Shown here piece after piece: positions 1-7,833 of a stretch of 51,047 nt of DNA. The notes under the pieces are model-generated. The model did no database searches. It worked only from the letters and a program-made list of their open reading frames with translations, and was not told the DNA's origin. Numbering within the stretch: position 1 is the first letter of the stretch; each line of letters opens with the position of its first letter. A program made the translations under genes and the position numbers. This DNA comes from Nitrospirota bacterium (lineage in GTDB: Bacteria > Nitrospirota > Thermodesulfovibrionia > Thermodesulfovibrionales > UBA6898): positions 1 through 51,047 of the forward strand of contig SCQH01000079.1 of NCBI GenBank assembly GCA_004321925.1. Reading direction: 5' to 3'.

Positions 1-13
1 GCTCTTCCGATCT
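1..13. other. Illumina adapter remnant at contig end
   Basis: The first 13 bases, GCTCTTCCGATCT, are identical to the 3' end of the standard Illumina TruSeq adapter. They are almost certainly untrimmed adapter and not genomic sequence. This marks base 1 as the physical end of an assembled contig, so nothing should be inferred from these bases. Confidence 0.9.
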
Positions 14-67
14 GGGGCAATGAAGCAGTTCCCCGGCTTTGGCTCTCTTCTGTTTTGAATTTACTGA

Positions 68-367
68 TTATTTTTTGAATACACTGAACAGCTTGTCCAG
101 TCCGCCCTTTTCAAGCTTTGCAACAGCCTCAAGCTCTCCTGCGTCAAGCCAGATCCCGTCACACTCAGAGCACTTGTCCACCTTTATCGCCTTGTAATCG
201 ATCTCAATCAGCTCCATCCCGCACTTGGGACATCTCATGTTATGAAGATCCCGAAGCTTTTTCTTTTCCTCCGCCTGCAGTCTCTTATGTTTTTCCTCCT
301 CGATCTGCTTCTTTTTTGCAAACTCTGTCCTCGCAATATACTCTGCTTCTTTCTCACTCGGTTTCAT
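68..367 (-). CDS. Small zinc-ribbon (zf-TFIIB) protein with coiled-coil N-terminus
   Basis: A 99-residue protein. Residues 15-42 are Lys/Glu-rich and likely helical or coiled-coil. Residues 44-82 form a TFIIB-type zinc ribbon with CPKC at 46-49 and CSEC at 66-69, followed by the family's DGIWLDAGELE motif. The start is set by AAGGAGG eight bases upstream of this ATG; a longer in-frame reading up to 451 has no such signal. It lies 87 bp after the TerC gene on the same strand and may be the last gene of the manganese operon. Small proteins of this family are common in bacteria and their function is generally unknown; metal or nucleic-acid binding is an inference. A relative of the same family is encoded at 50050-50433. 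Confidence 0.85.
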   Translation of the reverse strand: MKPSEKEAEYIARTEFAKKKQIEEEKHKRLQAEEKKKLRDLHNMRCPKCGMELIEIDYKAIKVDKCSECDGIWLDAGELEAVAKLEKGGLDKLFSVFKK

Positions 368-454
368 CAGTTCTTCCTCCTTTATTTGATTTTCTTTCCG
401 AATATCATGCCCGTAGTGCCGGCTGTGCAGAAGGGCCAAAACCCTGAACACCGG

Positions 455-1177
455 TCACGCAGGGTGCGCTTCTTTTTTCCTGTTGCCGGCAAGGAGATTC
501 AGCGTCTCGACCAGGCCGGAAAAGGCCATCCCGAAATAAATATACCCTTTTGGTATATGGAACTCAAGCCCCTCGGCGATGAGCGTGACCCCGACCATCA
601 GCAGAAAGCTCAGCGCCAGCATCTTCAGCGACGGATGGCGGTGGATGAACTCACTGATGGTGCCTGAAGCAACCAGCATCAGGATCAGGGCCAGCACAAC
701 CGCAGCGATCATAACGCCGATCTTCTGCGCCATGCCGATCGCCGTTATGACCGAATCGAGGGAAAAGACGATATCGAGGGCAACGATCTGAAGTATAATT
801 GCCGCAAACGACACTTTCGGCCTCACCTGGATCGTCTCCTCCGTCTTCTCAAATACATTATGGATCTCGTGGGTGCCTTTGACAAGCAGGAAAAGCCCGC
901 CGCCAAGCATGATGAGGTCCCTGACGGATATCTGGTTGCCCAGCACCGAAAAGAGCGGTGCTACCAGACTTGCCAGCCAAACCAGGCTCAGCAGAAAAAG
1001 GATGCGCGTCACCAGGGCAAGGCTGATCCCGATCGACCGCGCCTTCTGCTGCTGTTCGGCAGGCAGCTTCTGGGAAAGGATCGATATGACAACGATGTTA
1101 TCTATCCCGAGGATGATCTCCAGGGCCGTCAGTGTCGCGAGGCTAATCCATATATTCGGATCGGTCAGCCATTCCAT
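455..1177 (-). CDS. TerC family integral membrane protein
   Basis: A 240-residue polytopic membrane protein of the TerC family (YgdQ/YkoY-like). The family signature acidic residues in membrane segments are visible: EIILGIDNIVV near residues 20-30 and LDIVFSLDSVITAIG near 134-148. About seven hydrophobic segments span the protein, which matches the family. TerC proteins export Mn2+ or help metallate secreted proteins, and they are among the commonest genes behind yybP-ykoY riboswitches. The start has a GGAGGAG ribosome binding site and lies 21 bp after the UPF0016 gene, so the two are cotranscribed. Together with the aptamer at 4811-4902 this supports a manganese role. Confidence 0.92.
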   Translation of the reverse strand: MEWLTDPNIWISLATLTALEIILGIDNIVVISILSQKLPAEQQQKARSIGISLALVTRILFLLSLVWLASLVAPLFSVLGNQISVRDLIMLGGGLFLLVKGTHEIHNVFEKTEETIQVRPKVSFAAIILQIVALDIVFSLDSVITAIGMAQKIGVMIAAVVLALILMLVASGTISEFIHRHPSLKMLALSFLLMVGVTLIAEGLEFHIPKGYIYFGMAFSGLVETLNLLAGNRKKEAHPA

Positions 1178-1198
1178 AATAACTCCTCCCGGTCTTCT

Positions 1199-1903
1199 CT
1201 AAATGTCCCTGCCGGATGCAGGGACCTCTGTTGTTTCACAGACAGGCAGCGCGCTCGCTCTTTTTGCTCCTATGCGTGCCATGATATACATGGCCGCAGC
1301 AAGCGCTGCCGCACTTGCGCCGACTACCGCAGGGCTCCAGATCTGACCCGGCAGGTTCTCAAAAAGCCCGTAGATGCCGAAGGCGATGAACAAAAGCGCG
1401 GCCCCCCATTTGATCGCCCTTTCAGGGATATGCCTGCCCATGACATTGCCGACGATGATGCCGAACCCGTTGGATATGACCATGCCGACGGTCGTCCCCA
1501 TCCAGACAGGGATGATCGTATTGTACTTAACCGCAAGGGCAACCGTAGCAAGCTGGGTCTTGTCCCCCATCTCGGCCATGAAGAAGGCCATGGTCACTGT
1601 CCAGAAAGGACTGTAATGGTACTTTTTGTCTTCACCCTCAAGGGTGTCCCCCCGGATGGTCCAGAGGCCGAATATGATGAACGAGGCCGCGGCCGCTATC
1701 TTTATCGTGGCCAGCGGCACAAGGGTCGTCAGGTAGCTCCCTGCCGCTGCCGCAAGCAGATGATTTGCGGCCGTTGCCACGAAGACGGCCCACATGACCG
1801 TCTGCCATCTGAACTTGCAGGCAAAGGCCATGGCAAGAAGCTGGGTCTTGTCCCCCATCTCCGCGAGCACGACAAATATGAGTGATGCGATAAAGGCCGT
1901 CAT
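1199..1903 (-). CDS. UPF0016/GDT1 family Mn2+ exporter-like membrane protein
   Basis: A 234-residue protein with two copies of the family hallmark EMGDKTQ, at about residues 15-21 and 111-117, each at the start of a three-helix half. This inverted-repeat, six-helix form is typical of bacterial UPF0016 (TMEM165/Gdt1) proteins, several of which (MneA, Mnx) export Mn2+; some homologues handle Ca2+. The ribosome binding site AGGAGGAG lies just before the ATG. It sits 41 bp after UPF0182 and 21 bp before TerC, inside an operon led by a yybP-ykoY riboswitch, so Mn2+ efflux is the best-supported substrate assignment. Specific transport has not been shown here. Confidence 0.92.
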   Translation of the reverse strand: MTAFIASLIFVVLAEMGDKTQLLAMAFACKFRWQTVMWAVFVATAANHLLAAAAGSYLTTLVPLATIKIAAAASFIIFGLWTIRGDTLEGEDKKYHYSPFWTVTMAFFMAEMGDKTQLATVALAVKYNTIIPVWMGTTVGMVISNGFGIIVGNVMGRHIPERAIKWGAALLFIAFGIYGLFENLPGQIWSPAVVGASAAALAAAMYIMARIGAKRASALPVCETTEVPASGRDI

Positions 1904-1944
1904 GATCTCCTCCTACCGGTAATTGCCACAGCAGGTAATTCTTT

Positions 1945-4629
1945 TTACTTCGCCATTTTCTTCAGAAGCTGCTCCAGGCGTTTAAGCTCTTCTCCATAGG
2001 CTGCCCAGTTGCCCTGTTTCTGCATCTCGACCGCCTTTTCGAAGGCCCGCATGGCCTGTTTCGAAAGGTCGCTGACAGAGACCGTTGCGTCGGCAGCTGT
2101 TTTTTCAGCAGGCCTGCCTGATGCCTTCTTGGCGCCGAACAGCCGCTGAAGCGCAAGCTCCAGGTTTTCCTCCATTACCACGTCATTTTCGTAGGCCACA
2201 ATGACCCTGCGCAATTCAGGAAGCCCGACCTTGTCGGAGGCCGCCAGATAGAGCGGCTGGACGTAGAGGAGCGAGCGTTCTATGGGGATGACGAGCAGGC
2301 TTCCCCGAATGACCTGGGAGCCGCGCTGGTCCCAGAGCGTCAGTTGCTGCGATATGTAGGAATCCTGATTTATCCGTGCGTCCACCTGCTTGGGACCGAA
2401 GATGAGCCTGTCCCTCGGGAAGGTATAGGCCAGGAGCTTGCCGTAATTCGGGCCGTCGCACCGCGCCGCAAGCCAGGCAGCAAGGTTGTCCCTCTTTGCA
2501 GGGACATACGGCAGAAGCAGAATGTACTCCTCTTTCGACCCGCCGGGGAGCTTCATGATCGTGTAATACGGGTCCATCGGTTTTTCGCCAAAGACAGGCA
2601 CCTCCCAGAGGTTCTCCTTGTTATAAAAGACCTTCGGGTCGGTCATGTGATATGAGGCGAACATGGTGGCCTGTGCCTGGAGAAGCGTCTGCGGATACCG
2701 GATATGCTGCCTCAGATCCTCAGGCATATCTGCAAGCGGGCTGAACATGCCGGGGAACAGCCGGGCATACACCCTGATAATGACATCCGACGGATCACTG
2801 ACATAAAACCCCATCGAGCCGTTGTAGGCATCGACCACGACCTTTACCGGGTTCCTGAGGTAATTGATCTGCCGGTTCAGCGGCCGTGCATAGGGCATCC
2901 GGTTTGAGGACGTGTAGGCGTCGATGATCCAGGAGAGCTTGCCTTCCTTGGTGACGACGAGATAGGGGTCCTTGTCGAACATCAGGAAGGGCGCGATCTT
3001 CCTGACCCTTTCCGTGATGTTCCTGTTGTAGAGTATCCTGCTTTCATTGCCGATGTCCGTGGACAGAAGGATCTTCTCTGTTTTGAACTTTGCGGCAAAG
3101 ACCGCCCTTTTGAACAGGGAATCGAGCCTGACACCGCCGCTGCCGCTATAGGTGGTATAGATATTTTCTCCGGACGTGGGATAGCTGAACTCAGGGACCT
3201 TTGTCCTGACGATGACATAATCGTTCGAAAGCTCACCGTAGTATATCTCGGGCCGGGTCACCTTGAAATCAACCGGGCTGACTGAGGGGATGTCCTTCAC
3301 GATGAACTCGGGAAGCCCTTCTTTGCTGATCCTGCTGACCGGTCCCATGGTTATGCCGTTGCCGTGGGTGAATATCAGCCTTTCGTTTATCCATGACCTG
3401 CTCGGAAGATCGTTGTAGGAGAGCTCCCTCGGGGAGAGCATGACCTGCCTATACTCCCCGTTTATCGAATAGCGGTCATTGTCGACATCCGTAAATTTAT
3501 AGTAGGTCCTGATCTGCTGGAGCTGGCTGAAGGTCCTCAGAAGCGGGCCGTGGTCCCAGAGCCGGATGTTCTTTATGGTGGCGTCATTTCTCTCAATGTC
3601 TTTCGCGGTCAGCTTGTAGTCTACGTCAAAGGGCGTCACCTCTATCTTTTCCAGGTCATAGCCCATGCGGGTGAACTTTATACTATGCTCTATGAAGGGC
3701 GTTTCAAGCGCAAGCTCATTCGGCGCTACCTTGAACTTCTGCAAAAAAGACGGATAGGCAACGACACCGATGAGATAGACGGCAAGCACAACAACAGGCG
3801 GGAGGACCGTCAGGCGGACCGACCCCCTGACCATGCCTATGATGAACAGGATCCCCGCTGCCGGGGTGAGGAATATCAGGATCCGGTAAAAAAAGAGCTT
3901 TGCATGGATGTCCGTGTACCCGGCGCCGGAGACGACTCCGTGAGAGGAGAATAAAAGGCTGAACGTGTCGAGATAGAACCCGAAGCCGGTACTCAGGATA
4001 AAGAGGCCGGCCAGGATACCGATATGCTTTTTTGCGTTCCGGTCAATGGAGAAGGTCCCCTCCGCCAAAGAGATGCCGCCCCGCAGAAAGTAATTTGCCG
4101 CCACCAGCAGCATGACGGCTATAAGGGTAAAACCCGCAAACCCCCAGCAGGTCTCGATCAAGGGGAGCCTGAAGAGATAAAATCCGATGTCCCTGCCGAA
4201 TATCGGGTCGCTCACGCCCATATCCAGGCTGTTCGTAAAGAGCAGGACCTCTTCCCACTTCAGCATACCCCACTGCCCTGCAAAGACGGCCAGGAGCAAA
4301 GCCGCGATGAGGGTCAGGGGCCTGATGATCCTGTCAATGTTCCCTCTGCTGAGCGGATGGATGATACCCTGTATCTCAAGAAATTCCCTCCGGGGGAAAT
4401 TGACCCTGTTCGCAATGATACTGTTAACCAGGGCAAAGGCGAGGAAGACCCCTCCAAAAAATATCCCGGTGCCTGCCTTTGCAGAGAGCGTGGTTAAAAA
4501 TACGGCCGCAAACCCTGTTTCTGCAAAGAAGAGCCAGTCACTGTAAAGGTCCTGTAAAGAAAAGCTCAGAGGCAGGGCCACAAAGAGAAGCACTGCGATG
4601 ATCAGGTACTTCTTCCTGGTCAATGCCAC
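1945..4629 (-). CDS. UPF0182 (COG1615) large membrane protein
   Basis: An 894-residue protein of the UPF0182 family, whose function is not established. The first third holds about seven hydrophobic segments (the first near residues 8-26, the last near 255-300); the remainder is a large hydrophilic domain expected outside the membrane, with a Lys/Glu/Gln-rich helical tail. Length matches the family. The frame opens with GTG at 4629; a TTG at 4623 overlaps the stop of the upstream small ORF as TTGA and is an equally good start by translational coupling. It is the first large gene downstream of an Mn2+ riboswitch and is followed at short spacing by UPF0016 and TerC, so a link to Mn homeostasis or metallation at the cell envelope is inferred from position only. 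Confidence 0.88.
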   Translation of the reverse strand: MALTRKKYLIIAVLLFVALPLSFSLQDLYSDWLFFAETGFAAVFLTTLSAKAGTGIFFGGVFLAFALVNSIIANRVNFPRREFLEIQGIIHPLSRGNIDRIIRPLTLIAALLLAVFAGQWGMLKWEEVLLFTNSLDMGVSDPIFGRDIGFYLFRLPLIETCWGFAGFTLIAVMLLVAANYFLRGGISLAEGTFSIDRNAKKHIGILAGLFILSTGFGFYLDTFSLLFSSHGVVSGAGYTDIHAKLFFYRILIFLTPAAGILFIIGMVRGSVRLTVLPPVVVLAVYLIGVVAYPSFLQKFKVAPNELALETPFIEHSIKFTRMGYDLEKIEVTPFDVDYKLTAKDIERNDATIKNIRLWDHGPLLRTFSQLQQIRTYYKFTDVDNDRYSINGEYRQVMLSPRELSYNDLPSRSWINERLIFTHGNGITMGPVSRISKEGLPEFIVKDIPSVSPVDFKVTRPEIYYGELSNDYVIVRTKVPEFSYPTSGENIYTTYSGSGGVRLDSLFKRAVFAAKFKTEKILLSTDIGNESRILYNRNITERVRKIAPFLMFDKDPYLVVTKEGKLSWIIDAYTSSNRMPYARPLNRQINYLRNPVKVVVDAYNGSMGFYVSDPSDVIIRVYARLFPGMFSPLADMPEDLRQHIRYPQTLLQAQATMFASYHMTDPKVFYNKENLWEVPVFGEKPMDPYYTIMKLPGGSKEEYILLLPYVPAKRDNLAAWLAARCDGPNYGKLLAYTFPRDRLIFGPKQVDARINQDSYISQQLTLWDQRGSQVIRGSLLVIPIERSLLYVQPLYLAASDKVGLPELRRVIVAYENDVVMEENLELALQRLFGAKKASGRPAEKTAADATVSVSDLSKQAMRAFEKAVEMQKQGNWAAYGEELKRLEQLLKKMAK

Positions 4630-4733
4630 AGCCCCGCCTTAGGACTGCCCGGCAGCCCTCCGCTTATTACCGGCATCTGCACCGGCATACCCGTCATCAT
4701 CACCGAAGGCAGCTTTGTCATAGATCCGTCCAT
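4620..4733 (-). CDS. Putative 37-aa Met-rich small protein leading the Mn operon
   Basis: A short open frame of 37 codons plus TGA, not long enough for usual gene calling. It starts with ATG behind a purine-rich site (GGGAGAGG) and encodes six methionines in the first 20 residues (positions 1, 5, 12, 13, 16, 20) with the pattern MMTGMPVQMPV, then a Gly/Pro-rich end. Its TGA overlaps a TTG that can start UPF0182 (TTGA), a typical coupling arrangement. It lies between the riboswitch terminator and UPF0182, so it would be made only when the riboswitch is on. It could be a leader peptide for coupling or a real metal-related microprotein. No homologue is known to me. Confidence 0.45.
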   Translation of the reverse strand: MDGSMTKLPSVMMTGMPVQMPVISGGLPGSPKAGLWH

Positions 4734-4757
4734 GTCCTCTCCCTTTTCCTGCAGGAT

Positions 4758-4820
4758 AAAAAAAAGACCTTTATCCCGGATCGCGAACTGGTCTGTTGCA
4801 CGAGCCTGGATAAAGGTCTT
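4758..4820 (-). terminator. Rho-independent terminator forming the riboswitch expression platform
   Basis: On the minus strand AAGACCTTTATCC (4820-4808) can pair with GGATAAAGGTCTT (about 4774-4762) and is followed at once by a run of eight T (4765-4758). The 5' arm of this hairpin is the 3' strand of the aptamer's closing stem, so ligand-bound aptamer and terminator are mutually exclusive. Mn2+ binding should therefore prevent termination and turn the downstream genes on. Confidence 0.88.
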
Positions 4821-4902
4821 GCCTGTTAGTTTTATCTAACCAGTGGTACCGGGCCTGTTCAGACCGTGTTGACGATAACCACTGACTCAGCTACTCCCCT
4901 TT
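4811..4902 (-). promoter_or_regulatory. yybP-ykoY manganese riboswitch aptamer
   Basis: The minus strand carries the class hallmarks in order: AAAGGGGAGTAGC at the 5' end (4902-4890), CGTCAACACGG in the middle, a variable hairpin, and GCAAGACCTTTA at the 3' end. TAAAGG and CCTTTA close the P1 stem. These elements match the yybP-ykoY class, which senses Mn2+. It precedes UPF0182-UPF0016-TerC; the last two are typical genes for this class. The overlapping terminator defines a transcriptional on-switch. Confidence 0.92.
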
Positions 4903-4913
4903 ACGTCGCTTAC

Positions 4914-4941
4914 CTTATCAAAAGAAAGGGTCTGTTGTCAA
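4914..4941 (-). promoter_or_regulatory. Sigma70-like promoter for the Mn riboswitch operon
   Basis: On the minus strand a perfect -35 TTGACA (4941-4936) is followed after 16 bases by GATAAG (4919-4914) as a -10 with four of six consensus bases. Transcription would begin about ten bases before the aptamer's AAAGGGGAG, which is the usual arrangement. Confidence 0.65.
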
Positions 4942-5008
4942 TACGCGGATCGTCTCAAAATACCTTATAACAGAAGATTACGTGGCAATAATTCCGGCAC
5001 GCAGCTCT

Positions 5009-5632
5009 TCATTCCACCTTCTCGAACTTGTCTTTGCCGGGACTGTAAGCCCTTATACTGCCGGTCCTGATGTCATAAAACCATCCATGGAGATATAGGC
5101 TGCCTTCCTGCAAGGCCTGAACAACGAATGGATATGTCTGGATGTTTCTGAGCTGCATAAGAATATTTTCCTCTTCAAGGATCATCTCACAGGACTCGAT
5201 CGATGTCTGAGGATAGAACTTTTCGACAATCCGCCTGACCGGCATTGCCAATTGCAGCCATTCCCACAGATGGGGCATTTGTGAGAATTCCTTTTCATCG
5301 CTCAGCAAGGCTTTCATTGCGCCGCAGTTGGAATGTCCGCAGATGATGATGTCCTTTACCTTCAGACTCAGGACCGCAAATTCGATCGCTGCTGCGACAC
5401 TGTTCTTATCCTTGATTGCCTCATAGGGTGGAACAATATTTCCCACGTTCCTCACAATAAAGAGTTCACCCGGCCTGCTTTGCGTGACGAGATTGGGATC
5501 GACCCGTGAGTCTGAACAGGTGATAAAAAGCACCTCCGGCTCCTGACCTTCGGAAAGGCGCTTAAAGAAGTCCTCTTCCTTCTTGAAATAAGCCTCCCCG
5601 AATGTATGGATACCCTTATACAATTTTTCCAT
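5009..5632 (-). CDS. Beta-class carbonic anhydrase
   Basis: A 207-residue beta-carbonic anhydrase, interconverting CO2 and HCO3-. Zinc ligands and catalytic dyad are visible: C39, D41 and R43 in CSDSRVDP, and H100 and C103 in CGHSNCGAMKAL. No signal peptide is seen, so it is cytoplasmic. Length is normal. AGGAG lies directly after the T-run of the upstream terminator and just before the ATG. The gene is downstream of pycA-pycB on the same strand, separated by a complete Mn2+ riboswitch, which is unusual for this enzyme. A supply of bicarbonate to pyruvate carboxylase is the obvious linking role, but is inferred. Confidence 0.95.
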   Translation of the reverse strand: MEKLYKGIHTFGEAYFKKEEDFFKRLSEGQEPEVLFITCSDSRVDPNLVTQSRPGELFIVRNVGNIVPPYEAIKDKNSVAAAIEFAVLSLKVKDIIICGHSNCGAMKALLSDEKEFSQMPHLWEWLQLAMPVRRIVEKFYPQTSIESCEMILEEENILMQLRNIQTYPFVVQALQEGSLYLHGWFYDIRTGSIRAYSPGKDKFEKVE

Positions 5633-5642
5633 GTATCTCCTG

Positions 5643-5700
5643 AAAAAAGACCCTTACCGCAATCTGTGCGCATGAATGCCTATCAGCTGCGATAAAGGTC
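5643..5700 (-). terminator. Terminator of the carbonic anhydrase riboswitch
   Basis: On the minus strand GACCTTTATCGCA (5700-5688) pairs over 13 bp, with two G-U pairs, with TGCGGTAAGGGTC, followed by six T (5648-5643). The 5' arm is also the 3' closing strand of the aptamer at 5692-5764, the same mutually exclusive layout as at 4758-4820. The carbonic anhydrase ribosome binding site follows immediately. Confidence 0.88.
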
Positions 5701-5764
5701 GTGCCTGCTGAACAGCCGGTCGAGAACGTGTTGACGACATCCTCGCATACTGCTGCTCCCCTTT
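5692..5764 (-). promoter_or_regulatory. Second yybP-ykoY manganese riboswitch, before carbonic anhydrase
   Basis: The minus strand reads AAAGGGGAGCAGC (5764-5752), then GTCGTCAACACG in the middle and GCACGACCTTTAT at the 3' end. ATAAAGG and CCTTTAT form a 7-bp P1. The elements match those of the first riboswitch in order and sequence, with a shorter variable arm. The aptamer begins about 22 bases after the pycB stop codon. Only a weak promoter (AAGACA, 18 bases, TATCAT at 5770-5765) is visible, so the switch may act on read-through from pycA-pycB, on its own start site, or both. Confidence 0.85.
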
Positions 5765-5785
5765 ATGATATGAGTACCTCACGGG

Positions 5786-7825
5786 CTATGTCTTTTCTAT
5801 AACAAAAAGCAGCTGTCCCTCCTGGACCGTATCGTTCAGCTTTACGCAGACTTCCGAGATCTGCCCCTCAAATGACGCGATGATCGCGTTTTCCATCTTC
5901 ATTGCCTCGAGGTTGGCGATCTCTTCTCCCTTATGCACGATGTCGCCCGCCCTGATCGCGCCACGCTCCGGATTGCCGATCCTCCAGATATTGCCGTTGA
6001 TCGGCGCCCCGATATCCTGCGGCCCTTTTGCCATGCGTATCTCGACCTTCTTCGCGCGCGGCGTGTCGACCGAATAGACCCTTGTCTTGTTATTGACGCG
6101 CATGACGACATGGATGATGCCTTCATACTCGGCCCCGACAGACACCAGCTCGATGGTATAGGGCTTGCCCCGCAGTTCGAAGTCAACCCTGTCTCCGGCC
6201 TTTCTGAGCCCGTTCCTCCAGACATCTGTGGGCAGGACCAGCGGGGCTTCGCCGAACTTGTCCCTGAACTCGATCATGCTGAGCGCATCCTTGGGATGCA
6301 TGAGATAGAGGATAAACTCCTCCCCTGTCGGTACCCTCCCAATATGCTCAGTAAGCTCCTGCCTCGGGCCCCCGATATCTTCATTACCGAGCGAATCAAG
6401 AGGAGACAGTTCTTTCCGTTCAGACATCTTCTTTTCCCACTCATCGCCGAAGGTGCTCCGGTAGACCCATTCGTCAGGCCATCCCATAGGCAGCCTGCCG
6501 TAATTGCCGAGGAGCATGTTCTTGAAATCTCCGGGTGCGTTTCTCAGGAGCGTGAGCAGCTCCTGCTGCTCGGCTTCGGTCATGGCCCTGAGGTCCTGCG
6601 CCTTTTCCTCCACGAAACGTTCGATCAGATCGATGATATGCCTGACACCTGCGTCACCTCTCTCCTTTGCGTAGCGGTTCACAATACCGCTGCAGGTGAC
6701 CCAGGTGATCTGCGATCCGGGAGTAACATCAAAATATTTGACGATCCGGTTATATAACGACATGACCTTCAGGATCGAAGGCATGAGATGAAGGAACTCA
6801 CCCTTCTCCGCCTGCTCAAAGGAACTCGGGAACGCCCCTCCGGGCATCTTGTGGCGGGTGACTGTATGATCAAAGCCCTTGAACGGCGACTCGGCCCATT
6901 CATAATGACCTATCCATTCGCGCACTTTCTGTACGGCCTTTTCAGCTTCGCTCCTTACCAGATGGACCGGAATGCCGGATTCTTCAAAATAGGCCTGCAC
7001 GCTCAGGATCGGTGAATGTCCGTAGAAGCGGACAAGGGAGTCTTCCTGTACATCGAATATTTTTGCTCCTGCCTGAGCTGCAGCAAGGAGGGCCGGCATG
7101 GCAAGGCCGTCAGTAATATGACGGTGATACTGCAGGACAAGGTCCGGATATTTCTGCTTGATGGCATCAACAAGGCTGGCTATCCGCCTGATGTCACCGA
7201 CACCCGCCATATCCTTGATACAGAGAACTATCTCGTCGGTCCCGGAGCAGAGATCTACAATGTCACGGACAACTGAAAGATAGTATTCGTTTGTTGTCCA
7301 GTCTGCAGAGGTGAACGATATGGTCGGTTCGAACAGTCTTCCCCTTTTCAGCACAACCTCGGCGACTGAGCGCATGTTCCTGACATCGTTCAGGAATGAA
7401 AAGCATCTCCAGACATCTATATCCACATTCGCAACGACATACTCAATAATGTTCCTGGGATATGGCCTGTATCCAAAGAGGTTCGTTTCCCGGATGAGGG
7501 TCTGCAGGAGAACATTCGGCATGAGTTCCCTGAGTATGGCAACCTCTTCAAAGGGGGTCTCGCGCCGGTTCATGATGCCGACGTGCCAGCGGGCCCCTCC
7601 GTGGCATTCCGCACTGAAAAGTCCCATATTATTATAATAGGGAGCGAGGGTCTTGAGGTCGTATATCCGGTGACGGTTCTTGAAATCCGACTGCCCGGCA
7701 TCCCTCATACCCACGTTCGTAAAACATACTCCCTGCAGGGACCGCACTGCAGCAACGATCTCCTTTGGGGTCATGCCAGGCCTGACAAAATCTGTAGGCG
7801 CTGTTCCTCTTTTCATGGTGTCCAT
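5786..7825 (-). CDS. pycB: Pyruvate carboxylase subunit B (carboxyltransferase plus biotin carrier)
   Basis: A protein of about 679 residues like PycB or oxaloacetate decarboxylase alpha. The N-terminal two thirds is the metal-dependent carboxyltransferase barrel with the associated PYC_OADA-type helical domain; the C-terminus is a biotinyl domain with EAMKMEN, whose lysine carries biotin. With the adjacent biotin carboxylase subunit it would carboxylate pyruvate to oxaloacetate using HCO3-. The ATG at 7825 has GAGG seven bases upstream; a GTG at 7843 overlapping the pycA stop is an alternative. No sodium-pump beta or gamma subunits follow, which favours carboxylase over decarboxylase. The barrel metal in this family is usually Zn2+, Mn2+ or Co2+. 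Confidence 0.9.
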   Translation of the reverse strand: MDTMKRGTAPTDFVRPGMTPKEIVAAVRSLQGVCFTNVGMRDAGQSDFKNRHRIYDLKTLAPYYNNMGLFSAECHGGARWHVGIMNRRETPFEEVAILRELMPNVLLQTLIRETNLFGYRPYPRNIIEYVVANVDIDVWRCFSFLNDVRNMRSVAEVVLKRGRLFEPTISFTSADWTTNEYYLSVVRDIVDLCSGTDEIVLCIKDMAGVGDIRRIASLVDAIKQKYPDLVLQYHRHITDGLAMPALLAAAQAGAKIFDVQEDSLVRFYGHSPILSVQAYFEESGIPVHLVRSEAEKAVQKVREWIGHYEWAESPFKGFDHTVTRHKMPGGAFPSSFEQAEKGEFLHLMPSILKVMSLYNRIVKYFDVTPGSQITWVTCSGIVNRYAKERGDAGVRHIIDLIERFVEEKAQDLRAMTEAEQQELLTLLRNAPGDFKNMLLGNYGRLPMGWPDEWVYRSTFGDEWEKKMSERKELSPLDSLGNEDIGGPRQELTEHIGRVPTGEEFILYLMHPKDALSMIEFRDKFGEAPLVLPTDVWRNGLRKAGDRVDFELRGKPYTIELVSVGAEYEGIIHVVMRVNNKTRVYSVDTPRAKKVEIRMAKGPQDIGAPINGNIWRIGNPERGAIRAGDIVHKGEEIANLEAMKMENAIIASFEGQISEVCVKLNDTVQEGQLLFVIEKT

Positions 7826-7833
7826 TTTCGGCC

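Noticed and set aside
860-1885. A 341-codon plus-strand frame opposite TerC and UPF0016
   Set aside because: It lies entirely antisense to two clear membrane protein genes and has low-complexity charged composition without motifs.
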